13,426 bases of DNA from Bacteroidales bacterium (GTDB lineage Bacteria > Bacteroidota > Bacteroidia > Bacteroidales > Dysgonomonadaceae): contig JAAYFR010000065.1 of NCBI GenBank assembly GCA_012728155.1, positions 1 to 13,426 on the forward strand. The letters run 5' to 3'. Position 1 is the first letter of the stretch. Each line of letters begins with the position of its first letter. Of the stretch, positions 1 to 6,644 are shown one piece after another. The notes beneath the pieces were generated by a model, which was not told the DNA's origin, ran no database searches, and saw nothing but the letters and a program-made list of their open reading frames with translations. The position numbers were made by a program, and so were the translations under genes.

Positions 1-1
1 C

Positions 2-385
2 GAAGAGATCGACAACAAAGGACGCGTGGAGATATCGGCCAACAACAAAGCCTCTATCGATGCTGCCATGGCGAAGATAAAAGGAATTGTGGCAATCCCC
101 GAAATTGGCGAGGTGTACGAAGGAACCGTACGATCGGTAATGCCTTATGGCGTTTTTGTGGAGTTCCTCCCAGGTAAGGATGGACTCCTCCATATCTCCG
201 AAATTGAATGGAGACGGTTAGAAACAGTGGAAGATGCAGGCATCAAGGAAGGTGATAAGATAAAGGTGAAGCTGATGGATATCGACCCGAGAAGCGGTAA
301 GTTCAAACTGTCGCGTAAGGTGCTCTTGCCACGTCCCGAAAGAGCTGAAAGGCCGGAACGTCCAGAACGTCCGGAACGACCCTGA
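2..385 (+). CDS. pnp: Polyribonucleotide nucleotidyltransferase, C-terminal part (KH end plus S1 domain)
   Basis: Partial gene; the 5' part lies outside the window. The frame is open from base 2, so the GTG at 26 is only an internal Val codon. The visible 127 residues hold the end of the KH domain (EEIDNKGRVEIS..., with SIDAAMAKIKGI) and then an S1 RNA-binding domain from about nt 107 to 319, with the typical YGVFVEFLPGKDGLLHISEI core. PNPase is a cytoplasmic phosphorolytic 3'-5' exoribonuclease in RNA turnover; KH and S1 grip the RNA. The catalytic RNase PH domains are not visible. After the S1 domain and the Bacteroidales-typical KLSRKVLLPRP segment, the protein ends in a short tandem Arg-Pro-Glu tail. 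It stops with TGA and is followed by two hairpins, so it probably ends its transcription unit. Identity is confident from the KH-S1 junction. Confidence 0.93.
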   Translation, partial: EEIDNKGRVEISANNKASIDAAMAKIKGIVAIPEIGEVYEGTVRSVMPYGVFVEFLPGKDGLLHISEIEWRRLETVEDAGIKEGDKIKVKLMDIDPRSGKFKLSRKVLLPRPERAERPERPERPERP

Positions 386-407
386 GAAAAGATGGTTGAA
401 TAGAAAG

Positions 408-425
408 AAAACGGTTACCGTTTTT
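408..425 (+). terminator. Small terminator-like hairpin after pnp
   Basis: AAAACGG (408-414) pairs with CCGTTTT (418-424) around a TTA loop, with a further T at 425. The stem is only 7 bp and mostly A-T, so it is weak. Its place 23 bases after the pnp stop fits an intrinsic terminator or an RNA 3'-end processing hairpin. Confidence 0.5.
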
Positions 426-435
426 CTCCATACTT

Positions 436-470
436 AAGAGGGTGTATTCCAATGCGATATAACCCTCTTT
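436..470 (+). terminator. Second hairpin after pnp, probable intrinsic terminator
   Basis: AAGAGGGT (436-443) pairs perfectly with ACCCTCTT (462-469) around an 18-nt loop and is followed by a T-rich run (TTTCTATTTG). It sits 50 bases after the pnp stop, in tandem with the hairpin at 408-425. It probably ends pnp transcription before the iorA promoter region. Confidence 0.55.
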
Positions 471-565
471 CTATTTGTGTGTCTGACGAAGAATTGGCCG
501 TTGTTCGGGGGATTCCGTTTTTTTGCCCGTCAGGGTAGAGCCGATGCTTGTAAGGAGTAATAGTG

Positions 566-620
566 GCGCCTCAGAAATTCTCAAACAAGTTTGGCATTTC
601 TTTCGGCTTTCACTATATTT
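566..620 (+). repeat. 55-bp direct repeat, copy 1 (promoter-like, degenerate -7)
   Basis: Identical over 55 bp to 635-689; the unit spacing is 69 bp with a 14-bp spacer. It includes CAAACAAGTTTG (582-593), a 5-bp inverted repeat around AA, whose end is a TTTG (590-593) at the -33 position of a Bacteroidetes promoter. Twenty bases later comes TATATTTT (614-621), one base from the consensus TAnnTTTG. This copy is therefore a weaker or dead version of the promoter in copy 2. The same unit can be read as a short peptide in one frame, but nothing supports translation. Confidence 0.9.
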
Positions 621-634
621 TCATAATACAGGAT

Positions 635-689
635 GCGCCTCAGAAATTCTCAAACAAGTTTGGCATTTCTTTCGGCTTTCACTATATTT
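635..689 (+). repeat. 55-bp direct repeat, copy 2 (carries intact promoter)
   Basis: Perfect second copy of 566-620. Identity begins at GCGCCTCAG and stops at the last T of TATATTT; here the next base is G, completing TATATTTG (683-690). In copy 1 the next base is T. The unit also contains the CAAAC-AA-GTTTG inverted repeat (651-662), overlapping the -33 element. It lies 90 bp upstream of the iorA start. The unit looks like a dispersed intergenic element carrying an outward promoter; that it is dispersed in the genome is inference. Confidence 0.9.
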
Positions 690-690
690 G
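659..690 (+). promoter_or_regulatory. Probable Bacteroidetes-type promoter for the iorA cluster
   Basis: TTTG (659-662), 20 bp, then TATATTTG (683-690). This matches the Bacteroides housekeeping sigma consensus (TTTG around -33, TAnnTTTG around -7) at both elements. Transcription would start near 695-698, giving a leader of about 80 nt before the iorA ATG at 779. A 5-bp inverted repeat (651-662) overlaps the -33 element and could bind a regulator. Confidence 0.65.
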
Positions 691-778
691 CAACTTAAGT
701 TGTTGATTTAAGAACAAAAACACACTATTGAACTGGATTCTTGTATAATTTGTAGTTATAGGAACCAAACTAAAAGAT

Positions 779-2350
779 ATGCAAAAACAGTTATTATTAG
801 GAGCCGAAGCCATTGCACAAGCGGCATTGGATGCCGGAATATCGGGAGTTTACGCGTACCCGGGTACTCCTTCCACGGAAATTACTGAATTTATACAACG
901 GTCACAACCGGAAAATGGGGCCTCAGTACGATCAGCCTGGGCGACAAACGAAAAAACAGCTTTCGAGGCTGCGCTGGGAATGTCGTACGCCGGCAAACGA
1001 AGTCTCACCTGCATGAAGCATGTGGGATTGAACGTGGCCGCCGATGCATTCATGAATGCTGCCATCACCGGCATACATGGAGGATTGGTGGTTACTGTGG
1101 CGGATGACCCTTCCATGCATTCATCCCAAAACGAACAGGATAGTCGGGTATACGCCAAATTTGCAATGATTCCGGTATTGGAGCCGGCCAACCAGCAGGA
1201 AGCCTACGACATGACACGTTATGGATTCGAGTTGTCGGAAAAGATAAAACTGCCGGTAATGCTGCGTATCCCAACCCGTCTCTCCCATTCACGCGCAACT
1301 ATTACACGGGCAATTCCCCGGGAACAAAACGATTTGAGCCCTTCCGGCGACAAAACCAAATGGATACTACTTCCCGCAAACGCCCGGAAAAGTTACCAGC
1401 GGTTAATCGAAAAACAACAGGAATTGATTGATGCCTCCGACTCTTCAATTTTTAACAAGATAATTGAAGAAAAAGGCCCAATGGGAGTGATTGCTTTCGG
1501 CATCGCCTATAATTACACGATGGAGGTAGTCAAAACATATAACCTGCCGATAGCAGTACTAAAAATATCCCAGTATCCTCTTCCTAAAAAATTAATTTCA
1601 CAATTTACCGGGAAATATTCCGACATCTTGATTGCCGAAGAGGGATATCCGGTCTACGAAGAGTTATTGAAAGGATATTTCGGGAATGGGAAATTCCGTG
1701 GAAAATTCGACGGTGCACTGCCCCGGACGGGAGAACTCACTCCCAACCTATTGGCCAAAGCGCTGAAGGTGGATACCGAAGAGACACGCTCCATACCAAG
1801 CATAGTGGCAGGTAGGCCACCCATGCTATGCAAAGGGTGCAGCCACAGGGATCTGTTCGATGCCATCAACCGTGTAATGGAAGAGTATCCTGAGCACCAT
1901 CTCTTCGGTGATATCGGATGCTATACCTTGGGAGCATTACCACCCTACAATGCCATCAGCACCTGCGTGGATATGGGAGCATCCATCACTATGGCAAAAG
2001 GGGCTGCAGATGCAGGAATGCGTCCCGCACTATGTGTGATCGGAGATTCCACCTTCACCCATTCGGGTATCACAGGTTTGCTTGATGCGGTAAATGACAA
2101 CACTCCCATCACCGTCATCATATCCGATAATGGAACTACCGCAATGACGGGAGGGCAAAATTCCGCAGGAAGTGGTCGTTACTATAATATATGCAAGGGA
2201 ATCGGCGTAGAAGAAGAACATATCCGGCCGATCACGCCACTCAAGAAAAATCTCGAAGAAAACAGTAGAATATTGAAAGAGGAACTCAATTATCAGGGTG
2301 TCTCCGTCATCATCTCCCAGCGGGAATGTATACAAACAGCCAGGAAATGA
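779..2350 (+). CDS. iorA: Indolepyruvate:ferredoxin oxidoreductase, alpha subunit
   Basis: Large subunit of the cytoplasmic enzyme that oxidatively decarboxylates aryl-2-oxo acids (indolepyruvate, phenylpyruvate, p-hydroxyphenylpyruvate) to arylacetyl-CoA plus CO2, or the reverse, with thiamine diphosphate and a low-potential carrier. It has 523 residues. The N-terminal domain has the YPGTPSTE motif (27-34) and a central ADDPSMHSSQNEQDSR block. The C-terminal TPP domain has CKGCSHRD (351-358), GDIGCYTLG, GDSTFTHSG (422-430) and DNGTTAMTGGQ (from 450), the Mg/TPP-binding pattern. The archaeal form ends in a ferredoxin-like domain with 4Fe-4S cysteines. Here the protein stops shortly after the TPP domain (ISQRECIQTARK) with no Cys-rich module, as I believe is usual for short Bacteroidales IorA. 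It follows the promoter at 659-690 and precedes iorB by 126 bp. Confidence 0.93.
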   Translation: MQKQLLLGAEAIAQAALDAGISGVYAYPGTPSTEITEFIQRSQPENGASVRSAWATNEKTAFEAALGMSYAGKRSLTCMKHVGLNVAADAFMNAAITGIHGGLVVTVADDPSMHSSQNEQDSRVYAKFAMIPVLEPANQQEAYDMTRYGFELSEKIKLPVMLRIPTRLSHSRATITRAIPREQNDLSPSGDKTKWILLPANARKSYQRLIEKQQELIDASDSSIFNKIIEEKGPMGVIAFGIAYNYTMEVVKTYNLPIAVLKISQYPLPKKLISQFTGKYSDILIAEEGYPVYEELLKGYFGNGKFRGKFDGALPRTGELTPNLLAKALKVDTEETRSIPSIVAGRPPMLCKGCSHRDLFDAINRVMEEYPEHHLFGDIGCYTLGALPPYNAISTCVDMGASITMAKGAADAGMRPALCVIGDSTFTHSGITGLLDAVNDNTPITVIISDNGTTAMTGGQNSAGSGRYYNICKGIGVEEEHIRPITPLKKNLEENSRILKEELNYQGVSVIISQRECIQTARK

Positions 2351-2360
2351 TGTGACGATC

Positions 2361-2396
2361 CCCGACAAGCGGAGAGAACTTCTCTCCAACTTCGGG
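2361..2396 (+). other. Intercistronic stem-loop between iorA and iorB
   Basis: GGAGAGA (2371-2377) pairs perfectly with TCTCTCC (2381-2387) around an ACT loop. An outer CCCGA (2361-2365) pairs with TCGGG (2392-2396), leaving an asymmetric internal loop. No T-run follows on the + strand (an A-rich stretch follows instead), so it is unlikely to be an intrinsic terminator. It could stabilise the iorA mRNA 3' end or mark a processing site. It starts 10 bases after the iorA stop. Confidence 0.6.
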
Positions 2397-2476
2397 AGGT
2401 GGTGATGATGTATCAATAAGACTAATTAAAAAAAAATTCATTGTCAATGATCAATTAATGAAATTTTGAATTTGAA

Positions 2477-3052
2477 ATGAACAAAAATATAATTATTGCC
2501 GGCGTTGGAGGTCAGGGAATACTTACCATTGCCTCGATTATCGACCTGGCGGCAATGAATCTGGGACTTCAGGTAAAGCAAGCCGAAGTACACGGTATGA
2601 GCCAGCGCGGTGGGGCAGTGGAATCGCACCTGCGTATCTCGTCGGAGGAGATCTATTCAGACCTGATCCCGCTCGGCAAAGCAGACCTGATCCTGTCGAT
2701 AGAGCCGATGGAAGCACTCCGCTACCTCCCCTTCCTCTCACCCGAAGGGGTGATCGTGACCGCTACCGAACCCTATAAGAATATCGCCCACTATCCGGAA
2801 GAGGAAAAACTGATGGATACCATAAAGGAATCGGCAACACATCTATCGGTTGATGCCGGCCTCTTGGCAAGAAAAGCAGGAAGCCCGAAGAGTTTCAATG
2901 TGGTAATGCTGGGAGCTGCCTCTCCTTACATAGGGATAGAGACAGAAGAACTGGAAAAAGCAATTAGATTGTTTTTCGGCAGAAAAGGAGAAGAGATAGT
3001 CAACGTGAACACAAAAGCCTTCAGGCTCGGAAAAGAATATGCAACTGAGTAG
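2477..3052 (+). CDS. iorB: Indolepyruvate oxidoreductase, beta subunit
   Basis: Small (gamma-domain type) subunit of IorAB, 191 residues, the usual length. It opens with the glycine-rich GVGGQGILT motif (9-17) of 2-oxoacid:acceptor oxidoreductase gamma domains and continues with EVHGMSQRGGAV (37-48), the second family signature. It binds CoA and completes the arylpyruvate oxidoreductase with IorA. The 126-bp gap after iorA is longer than typical for a tight operon and contains a stem-loop. There is no better start upstream, and the ATG gives the expected N-terminus directly before the glycine motif. The paaK-like gene follows after 50 bp in the same direction. Identity is firm; the exact aryl substrate is inferred from the family. 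Confidence 0.93.
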   Translation: MNKNIIIAGVGGQGILTIASIIDLAAMNLGLQVKQAEVHGMSQRGGAVESHLRISSEEIYSDLIPLGKADLILSIEPMEALRYLPFLSPEGVIVTATEPYKNIAHYPEEEKLMDTIKESATHLSVDAGLLARKAGSPKSFNVVMLGAASPYIGIETEELEKAIRLFFGRKGEEIVNVNTKAFRLGKEYATE

Positions 3053-3102
3053 AATAATCCGGAACGAGATCCGTTCGAAAAAAAGAGAACATACTTGGAA
3101 AT

Positions 3103-4413
3103 ATGCCACAGAATAAGATGATTTGGAATCCCGAAAGGGAGTGTGCCGAAAGGGAGCAGATGCACCAACTACAAAGTGAACAACTCTCCCGGATGATACA
3201 ACGGATGTACGACCACGTGCCCTTTTACAGGAATCGATTCAAAGAGAAAGGAATTGAACCGGGAGATATAAGCAGTGTGGAGCAACTCAAAGAGCTCCCC
3301 TTCACTACCAAAGATGACCTAAGGGAAAATTACCCCTTCGCTCTCTTCACAGTACCCCAAAGTGACATAATACGGATACACGCGTCAAGTGGGACAACTG
3401 GTAAGCCGACAGTGGTAGGCTATACCTGGCAAGATTTAGAGATCTGGTCGGAGGTGGTGGCACGCAGCCTCACCATGGCGGGTGTCCATAGCAAAGACAC
3501 CATTCAGGTGGCTTACGGTTACGGCCCCTTTACCGGAGGGTTGGGACTGCACTACGGTGCGGAAAAAGTGGGTGCGACAGTCATTCCTATCTCAATCGGA
3601 AATACCCGGAAGCAGTTACAGTTCATGACCGATTTCAATGCGACCGTCCTGGCCTGTACACCGTCCTACGCAGCTTATCTGGGTGAAAGCATCCTGAAAG
3701 AGGGATTTTCGCCGGAGGATGTGAAACTGCGGATCGGCATTTTCGGTGCGGAACCGTGGAGCAACGAGATGCGCAAGGAGATAGAGAAACTGTTACGCAT
3801 AAAAGCATACGACATTTACGGGCTGAGCGAAGTGATCGGCCCGGGTGTCTCCAAGGAGTGTGAATGCCAGTGTGGCAGTCATATCTTCGAAGATCATTTC
3901 ATCCCCGAGATTATCCATCCAGAAACATTGGAAGTATTGCCCGACGGCGAAATAGGGGAATTGGTGTTTACCACCGTAAGCAAGGAAGCAATGCCCTTGC
4001 TACGTTATCGGACACGCGACCTCACCCGGCTCTACCGGGAGAAATGTGCCTGTGGACGCACATTGGTACGTATGGAGAAATGTCTGGGTCGCAGCGATGA
4101 TATGTTGATTATCCGTGGCGTGAATGTATTCCCTTCACAAGTAGAATCGGTACTGATGGAGATGTCAGAGATCTCACCGCACTATCAACTGATCATCCGC
4201 AGGGAAAAAAATCTCGACACATTGGAAATACTGGTAGAAATCAACGAGAAAAACTGGTCGGACAGTATCCGTGAACTGGAAATGATCAAGCACCGGATCG
4301 AGTTAAACATCAAAAGTCTGTTGGGAGTCAGAGCCACCGCTAGGTTGATGGAGCCTCACAGCATAGAGCGCTCCGAAGGCAAGGCAAAACGAATTATTGA
4401 CCTAAGGAAATAG
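3103..4413 (+). CDS. Phenylacetate-CoA ligase family (AMP-forming) enzyme
   Basis: PaaK-type adenylating enzyme, 436 residues, full family length. It activates phenylacetate or a related arylacetate with ATP and CoA to arylacetyl-CoA, AMP and PPi in the cytoplasm. Visible motifs are the phosphate-binding SSGTTGKPT (95-103), YGLSEVIGPGV (239-249) and GRSDDMLIIRGVNVFPSQVE near the C-terminus, the mobile hinge and CoA-side domain. Two Cys groups, ECECQCG (C253, C255, C257) and CACG (C315, C317), may form a metal (Zn) site; that is inference. A second ATG at 3118 (MIWNPERE) matches the usual N-terminus of Bacteroidales relatives and could be the true start; the longer start has GGAA just upstream. 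It lies 50 bp after iorB, so its likely substrate is the product (or precursor) of IorAB. Confidence 0.87.
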   Translation: MPQNKMIWNPERECAEREQMHQLQSEQLSRMIQRMYDHVPFYRNRFKEKGIEPGDISSVEQLKELPFTTKDDLRENYPFALFTVPQSDIIRIHASSGTTGKPTVVGYTWQDLEIWSEVVARSLTMAGVHSKDTIQVAYGYGPFTGGLGLHYGAEKVGATVIPISIGNTRKQLQFMTDFNATVLACTPSYAAYLGESILKEGFSPEDVKLRIGIFGAEPWSNEMRKEIEKLLRIKAYDIYGLSEVIGPGVSKECECQCGSHIFEDHFIPEIIHPETLEVLPDGEIGELVFTTVSKEAMPLLRYRTRDLTRLYREKCACGRTLVRMEKCLGRSDDMLIIRGVNVFPSQVESVLMEMSEISPHYQLIIRREKNLDTLEILVEINEKNWSDSIRELEMIKHRIELNIKSLLGVRATARLMEPHSIERSEGKAKRIIDLRK

Positions 4414-4432
4414 ATTTCTATATCGTCCGATT

Positions 4433-4465
4433 AATTCGATTGTAACTAAGAAATTCAATTGTAAC
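4433..4465 (+). repeat. Imperfect 14-bp direct repeat upstream of the ACT gene
   Basis: AATTCGATTGTAAC (4433-4446) and AATTCAATTGTAAC (4452-4465) match at 13 of 14 positions with a 19-bp period, in the 151-bp gap between the CoA ligase and ACT genes. The second copy's TTG lies 22 bp before TATCTTG (4484-4490), a poor promoter match. It could be a tandem regulator site or chance in AT-rich DNA. Confidence 0.4.
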
Positions 4466-4564
4466 AAAATCTCCGACTGACGATATCTTGCGCTTGAGTG
4501 GCGATCTCAAATCCAACGAAAATGTAAAGGGAAAAGAGAGAAAAACTGTAAAACAATCAATAGT

Positions 4565-4990
4565 ATGCATATACAACAACTATCCGTTTTTTTGGAAGAT
4601 CGGTCGGGGCGACTTACCGAGCTCACCCGTATTCTGGCCAAGCATGATGTGAACATCAACGCGCTGAATCTGGCCGAAACTACCGATTACGGCATTGTAC
4701 CCATGGTAGTGGGAAGGCCGGAACTGGCGAAGAAAATACTGGAAAAAGCCGGATTCTCGATCGGATTGACCGATGTGGTCTGCGTGAACATACCCGACGA
4801 ATCGGGTTCTCTTTACCAGATATTGAAGATCCTAACCGAAGAAAATATCAACGTGGATTACATGTACGCTTTCTCCAACCGGGATGTGGCACTGGCTGTA
4901 ATCCGTACAGCAGATATTTCCGGAGTAAGTGAGCTACTGAAAAAAAAGGGAATAAAACTATTCTCCCAGTCTGATATTTATCAACTTTAA
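4565..4990 (+). CDS. Tandem ACT-domain protein, likely amino-acid sensor
   Basis: A 141-residue protein made almost entirely of two ACT modules, about residues 1-66 (QLSVFLEDRSGRLTELTRIL) and 69-138 (VVCVNIPDESGSLYQILKIL). Both show the beta-alpha-beta start with Asp/Glu-x-Ser-Gly, where ACT dimers usually bind amino acids. There is no catalytic or DNA-binding domain. Stand-alone ACT proteins of this kind often sit beside iorAB and paaK-like genes in anaerobes, so a role in sensing an aromatic amino acid or tuning the neighbouring enzymes is a reasonable inference but unproven. It lies 151 bp after the CoA ligase and 115 bp before the aminotransferase, all on the + strand. The family call is firm; the ligand is unknown. 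Confidence 0.85.
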   Translation: MHIQQLSVFLEDRSGRLTELTRILAKHDVNINALNLAETTDYGIVPMVVGRPELAKKILEKAGFSIGLTDVVCVNIPDESGSLYQILKILTEENINVDYMYAFSNRDVALAVIRTADISGVSELLKKKGIKLFSQSDIYQL

Positions 4991-5105
4991 TTTGAATCAA
5001 GATTTAAGATTCAACAATTAAACGACTCAACAATTCTTGATGTAAGACTTCATCACTTCTTTTTTACTCTTATTGGTACATCATCACATCAACACATCAA
5101 CAACT

Positions 5106-6302
5106 ATGTCCCGATTTGCAAATAGCGTAACCAATCTCCGTTCCTCGGAGATCCGCGACCTGATGAGCCTCGCTACGGCTCCCAATATCATCTCTTTTGC
5201 AGGTGGTATGCCTGGCAATGAACTGTTTCCACTCGAAACAATCGACCAGATTTATCAGTCGCTCACCGAAAAAGAAAAACAGATAGCATTGCAGTATGGT
5301 CCTACCACGGGCTTGCCATCGCTGTTAGAATCACTTTCAGGCTATCTGGAAAAGAAGGGATTACCGGTAAAAACCAATCGACTAATAATCACCACAGGAG
5401 CAGTGCAGGCCATCCATATCCTTGCAAAGGCATTTATCGATCCCAAAGATCCGATAGTGGTGGAGACACCCAGCTTTATCGGAGCCCTCTCCGCATTCCG
5501 CGCCTATGAGGCAAACCTGATATCTATCCCACTAAAAGAGGATGGAATGGATACCTTACAACTCAAGAAGAAGCTCGATTCTACCCTACCCGCTCCCAAA
5601 TTCCTCTATTATACGCCCAACTTTCATAATCCCGCGGGAATAATTTACTCACCGAAGGTGAAGCAGGAGATCGTGGAGATATTGAGAGATAGAGAGATTC
5701 CCATCATCGAAGATGATGTCTACAGCGATCTCTATTTTTATGAAGAAGATCTCTCTAAGATGCGGTTGATCAAGGCGGAAGATCCTGAAGGGATCGATGT
5801 ATGCTATATAGGATCATTTTCCAAGATCCTGGGGCCGGGATTAAGGTTAGGGTGGATGCTGGCGCCGGAAGAGATCTATCAAAAATGCGAACTGATCAAG
5901 CAAACGATCGATGCCTGCTCGCCCAGCATATCACAGGTGATTGCCGACAAGTTTATCCGGCGGGGAGATGTGTACAATTATACGGCAAGTGTGCGGCAAG
6001 AATATAAAAAACGCGGATTGGCCATGATTGAGGCATTGGAAACGTCACTGCCACCTTACGTAACCTTTAAAAAACCACGTGGAGGATTCTATACCTGGCT
6101 ACAGTTGCCGGAAGGTTGTGACGCGACTGCCATTTTGAAAAGATCAATCGAGAAGGGAGTTGTCTTTGTCACCGGAAAAACTTTCGATCCCGATGCCATT
6201 AAGAATAATTCTATGCGGGTTTCGTTCTGCAATACCGATGTAGAAACCATCCAAAAGGGCGTTCCGCTAATCGCTGAAGCCATACAAGAGGTATGCGGAT
6301 AG
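5106..6302 (+). CDS. PLP-dependent class I/II aminotransferase (LysN/Aro8-like)
   Basis: Fold-type I aminotransferase, 398 residues from the ATG at 5106. PLP-site residues (numbered from that ATG): N175 in NPAG, D203 and Y206 in EDDVYSD, the Schiff-base lysine K240 in SFSKILGPGLRLGW, and the carboxylate-binding arginine R371 in MRVSFCN. The family (2-aminoadipate / aromatic / multi-substrate aminotransferases) moves amino groups between amino acids and 2-oxoglutarate. Beside iorAB and an arylacetate-CoA ligase, the likely job is interconversion of aromatic amino acids and arylpyruvates; substrate range is inferred. An in-frame ATG at 5073 would add 11 residues (MVHHHINTSTT) encoded by repetitive spacer-like CATCA sequence. 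MSRFANSV at 5106 looks like the family N-terminus, so I prefer it. A weak hairpin follows the gene. Confidence 0.88.
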   Translation: MSRFANSVTNLRSSEIRDLMSLATAPNIISFAGGMPGNELFPLETIDQIYQSLTEKEKQIALQYGPTTGLPSLLESLSGYLEKKGLPVKTNRLIITTGAVQAIHILAKAFIDPKDPIVVETPSFIGALSAFRAYEANLISIPLKEDGMDTLQLKKKLDSTLPAPKFLYYTPNFHNPAGIIYSPKVKQEIVEILRDREIPIIEDDVYSDLYFYEEDLSKMRLIKAEDPEGIDVCYIGSFSKILGPGLRLGWMLAPEEIYQKCELIKQTIDACSPSISQVIADKFIRRGDVYNYTASVRQEYKKRGLAMIEALETSLPPYVTFKKPRGGFYTWLQLPEGCDATAILKRSIEKGVVFVTGKTFDPDAIKNNSMRVSFCNTDVETIQKGVPLIAEAIQEVCG

Positions 6303-6333
6303 CATTTGATCTCAGAAAGTTATTAGCTAGGAA

Positions 6334-6359
6334 CTATTGAACAATAGCAGTCAATTTTT
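6334..6359 (+). terminator. Weak terminator-like hairpin after the aminotransferase
   Basis: CTATT (6334-6338) pairs with AATAG (6343-6347) around GAAC, and a T5 run (6355-6359) follows 7 bases later. The stem is short and A-T rich. It is placed 31 bases after the aminotransferase stop, but the strong terminator at 6607-6644 may be the real end of the cluster transcript. Confidence 0.3.
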
Positions 6360-6606
6360 CAGGGTATGTTTTCTTTCTATAATATTTCTGGCACCCGATT
6401 TACCTTCTTTCTGAACTGTGGCTGGTTACAACAATTGGTAAGACGATTATCGGGATGCCGAACAAAACAATTAGACTAAGAATTGATTCCTTTCTCCAAG
6501 CTTCTACAATGGGGCTTATACTCCTTTTATATGTTATATAACATAGTTATAGAAGTGCTATTTGTCGTCTGTTTTTTATATATTGCGGCGCTATTTTGGA
6601 TAGCAC

Positions 6607-6644
6607 GACTTTGCCGGTTTTCAGACCGCGGCAAAGTCTTTTTT
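6607..6644 (+). terminator. Strong intrinsic terminator
   Basis: GACTTTGCCG (6607-6616) pairs perfectly with CGGCAAAGTC (6629-6638), a 10-bp stem with a 12-nt loop that can pair further (CGG/CCG). It is followed at once by TTTTTT (6639-6644). This is a textbook rho-independent terminator on the + strand. It sits 305 bases after the aminotransferase stop and 140 before the EF-G2 start, so it separates the aryl cluster from the EF-G2 gene and may end an unannotated small transcript. Confidence 0.85.

Noticed and set aside
523..711. 62-codon reading frame over the 55-bp repeats
   Set aside because: It encodes the same peptide twice only because the DNA is a direct repeat. It covers a consensus promoter and has no family signature or plausible start signal.
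5037..5066. TGATG/CATCA hairpin followed by T-rich sequence between the ACT and aminotransferase genes
   Set aside because: The stem is only 5 bp, and the T-run is separated from it by several bases. It is too weak to call a terminator.
5073..5105. Upstream ATG extending the aminotransferase by 11 residues
   Set aside because: The added peptide MVHHHINTSTT comes from repetitive CATCA spacer-like DNA. The ATG at 5106 gives a typical family N-terminus.
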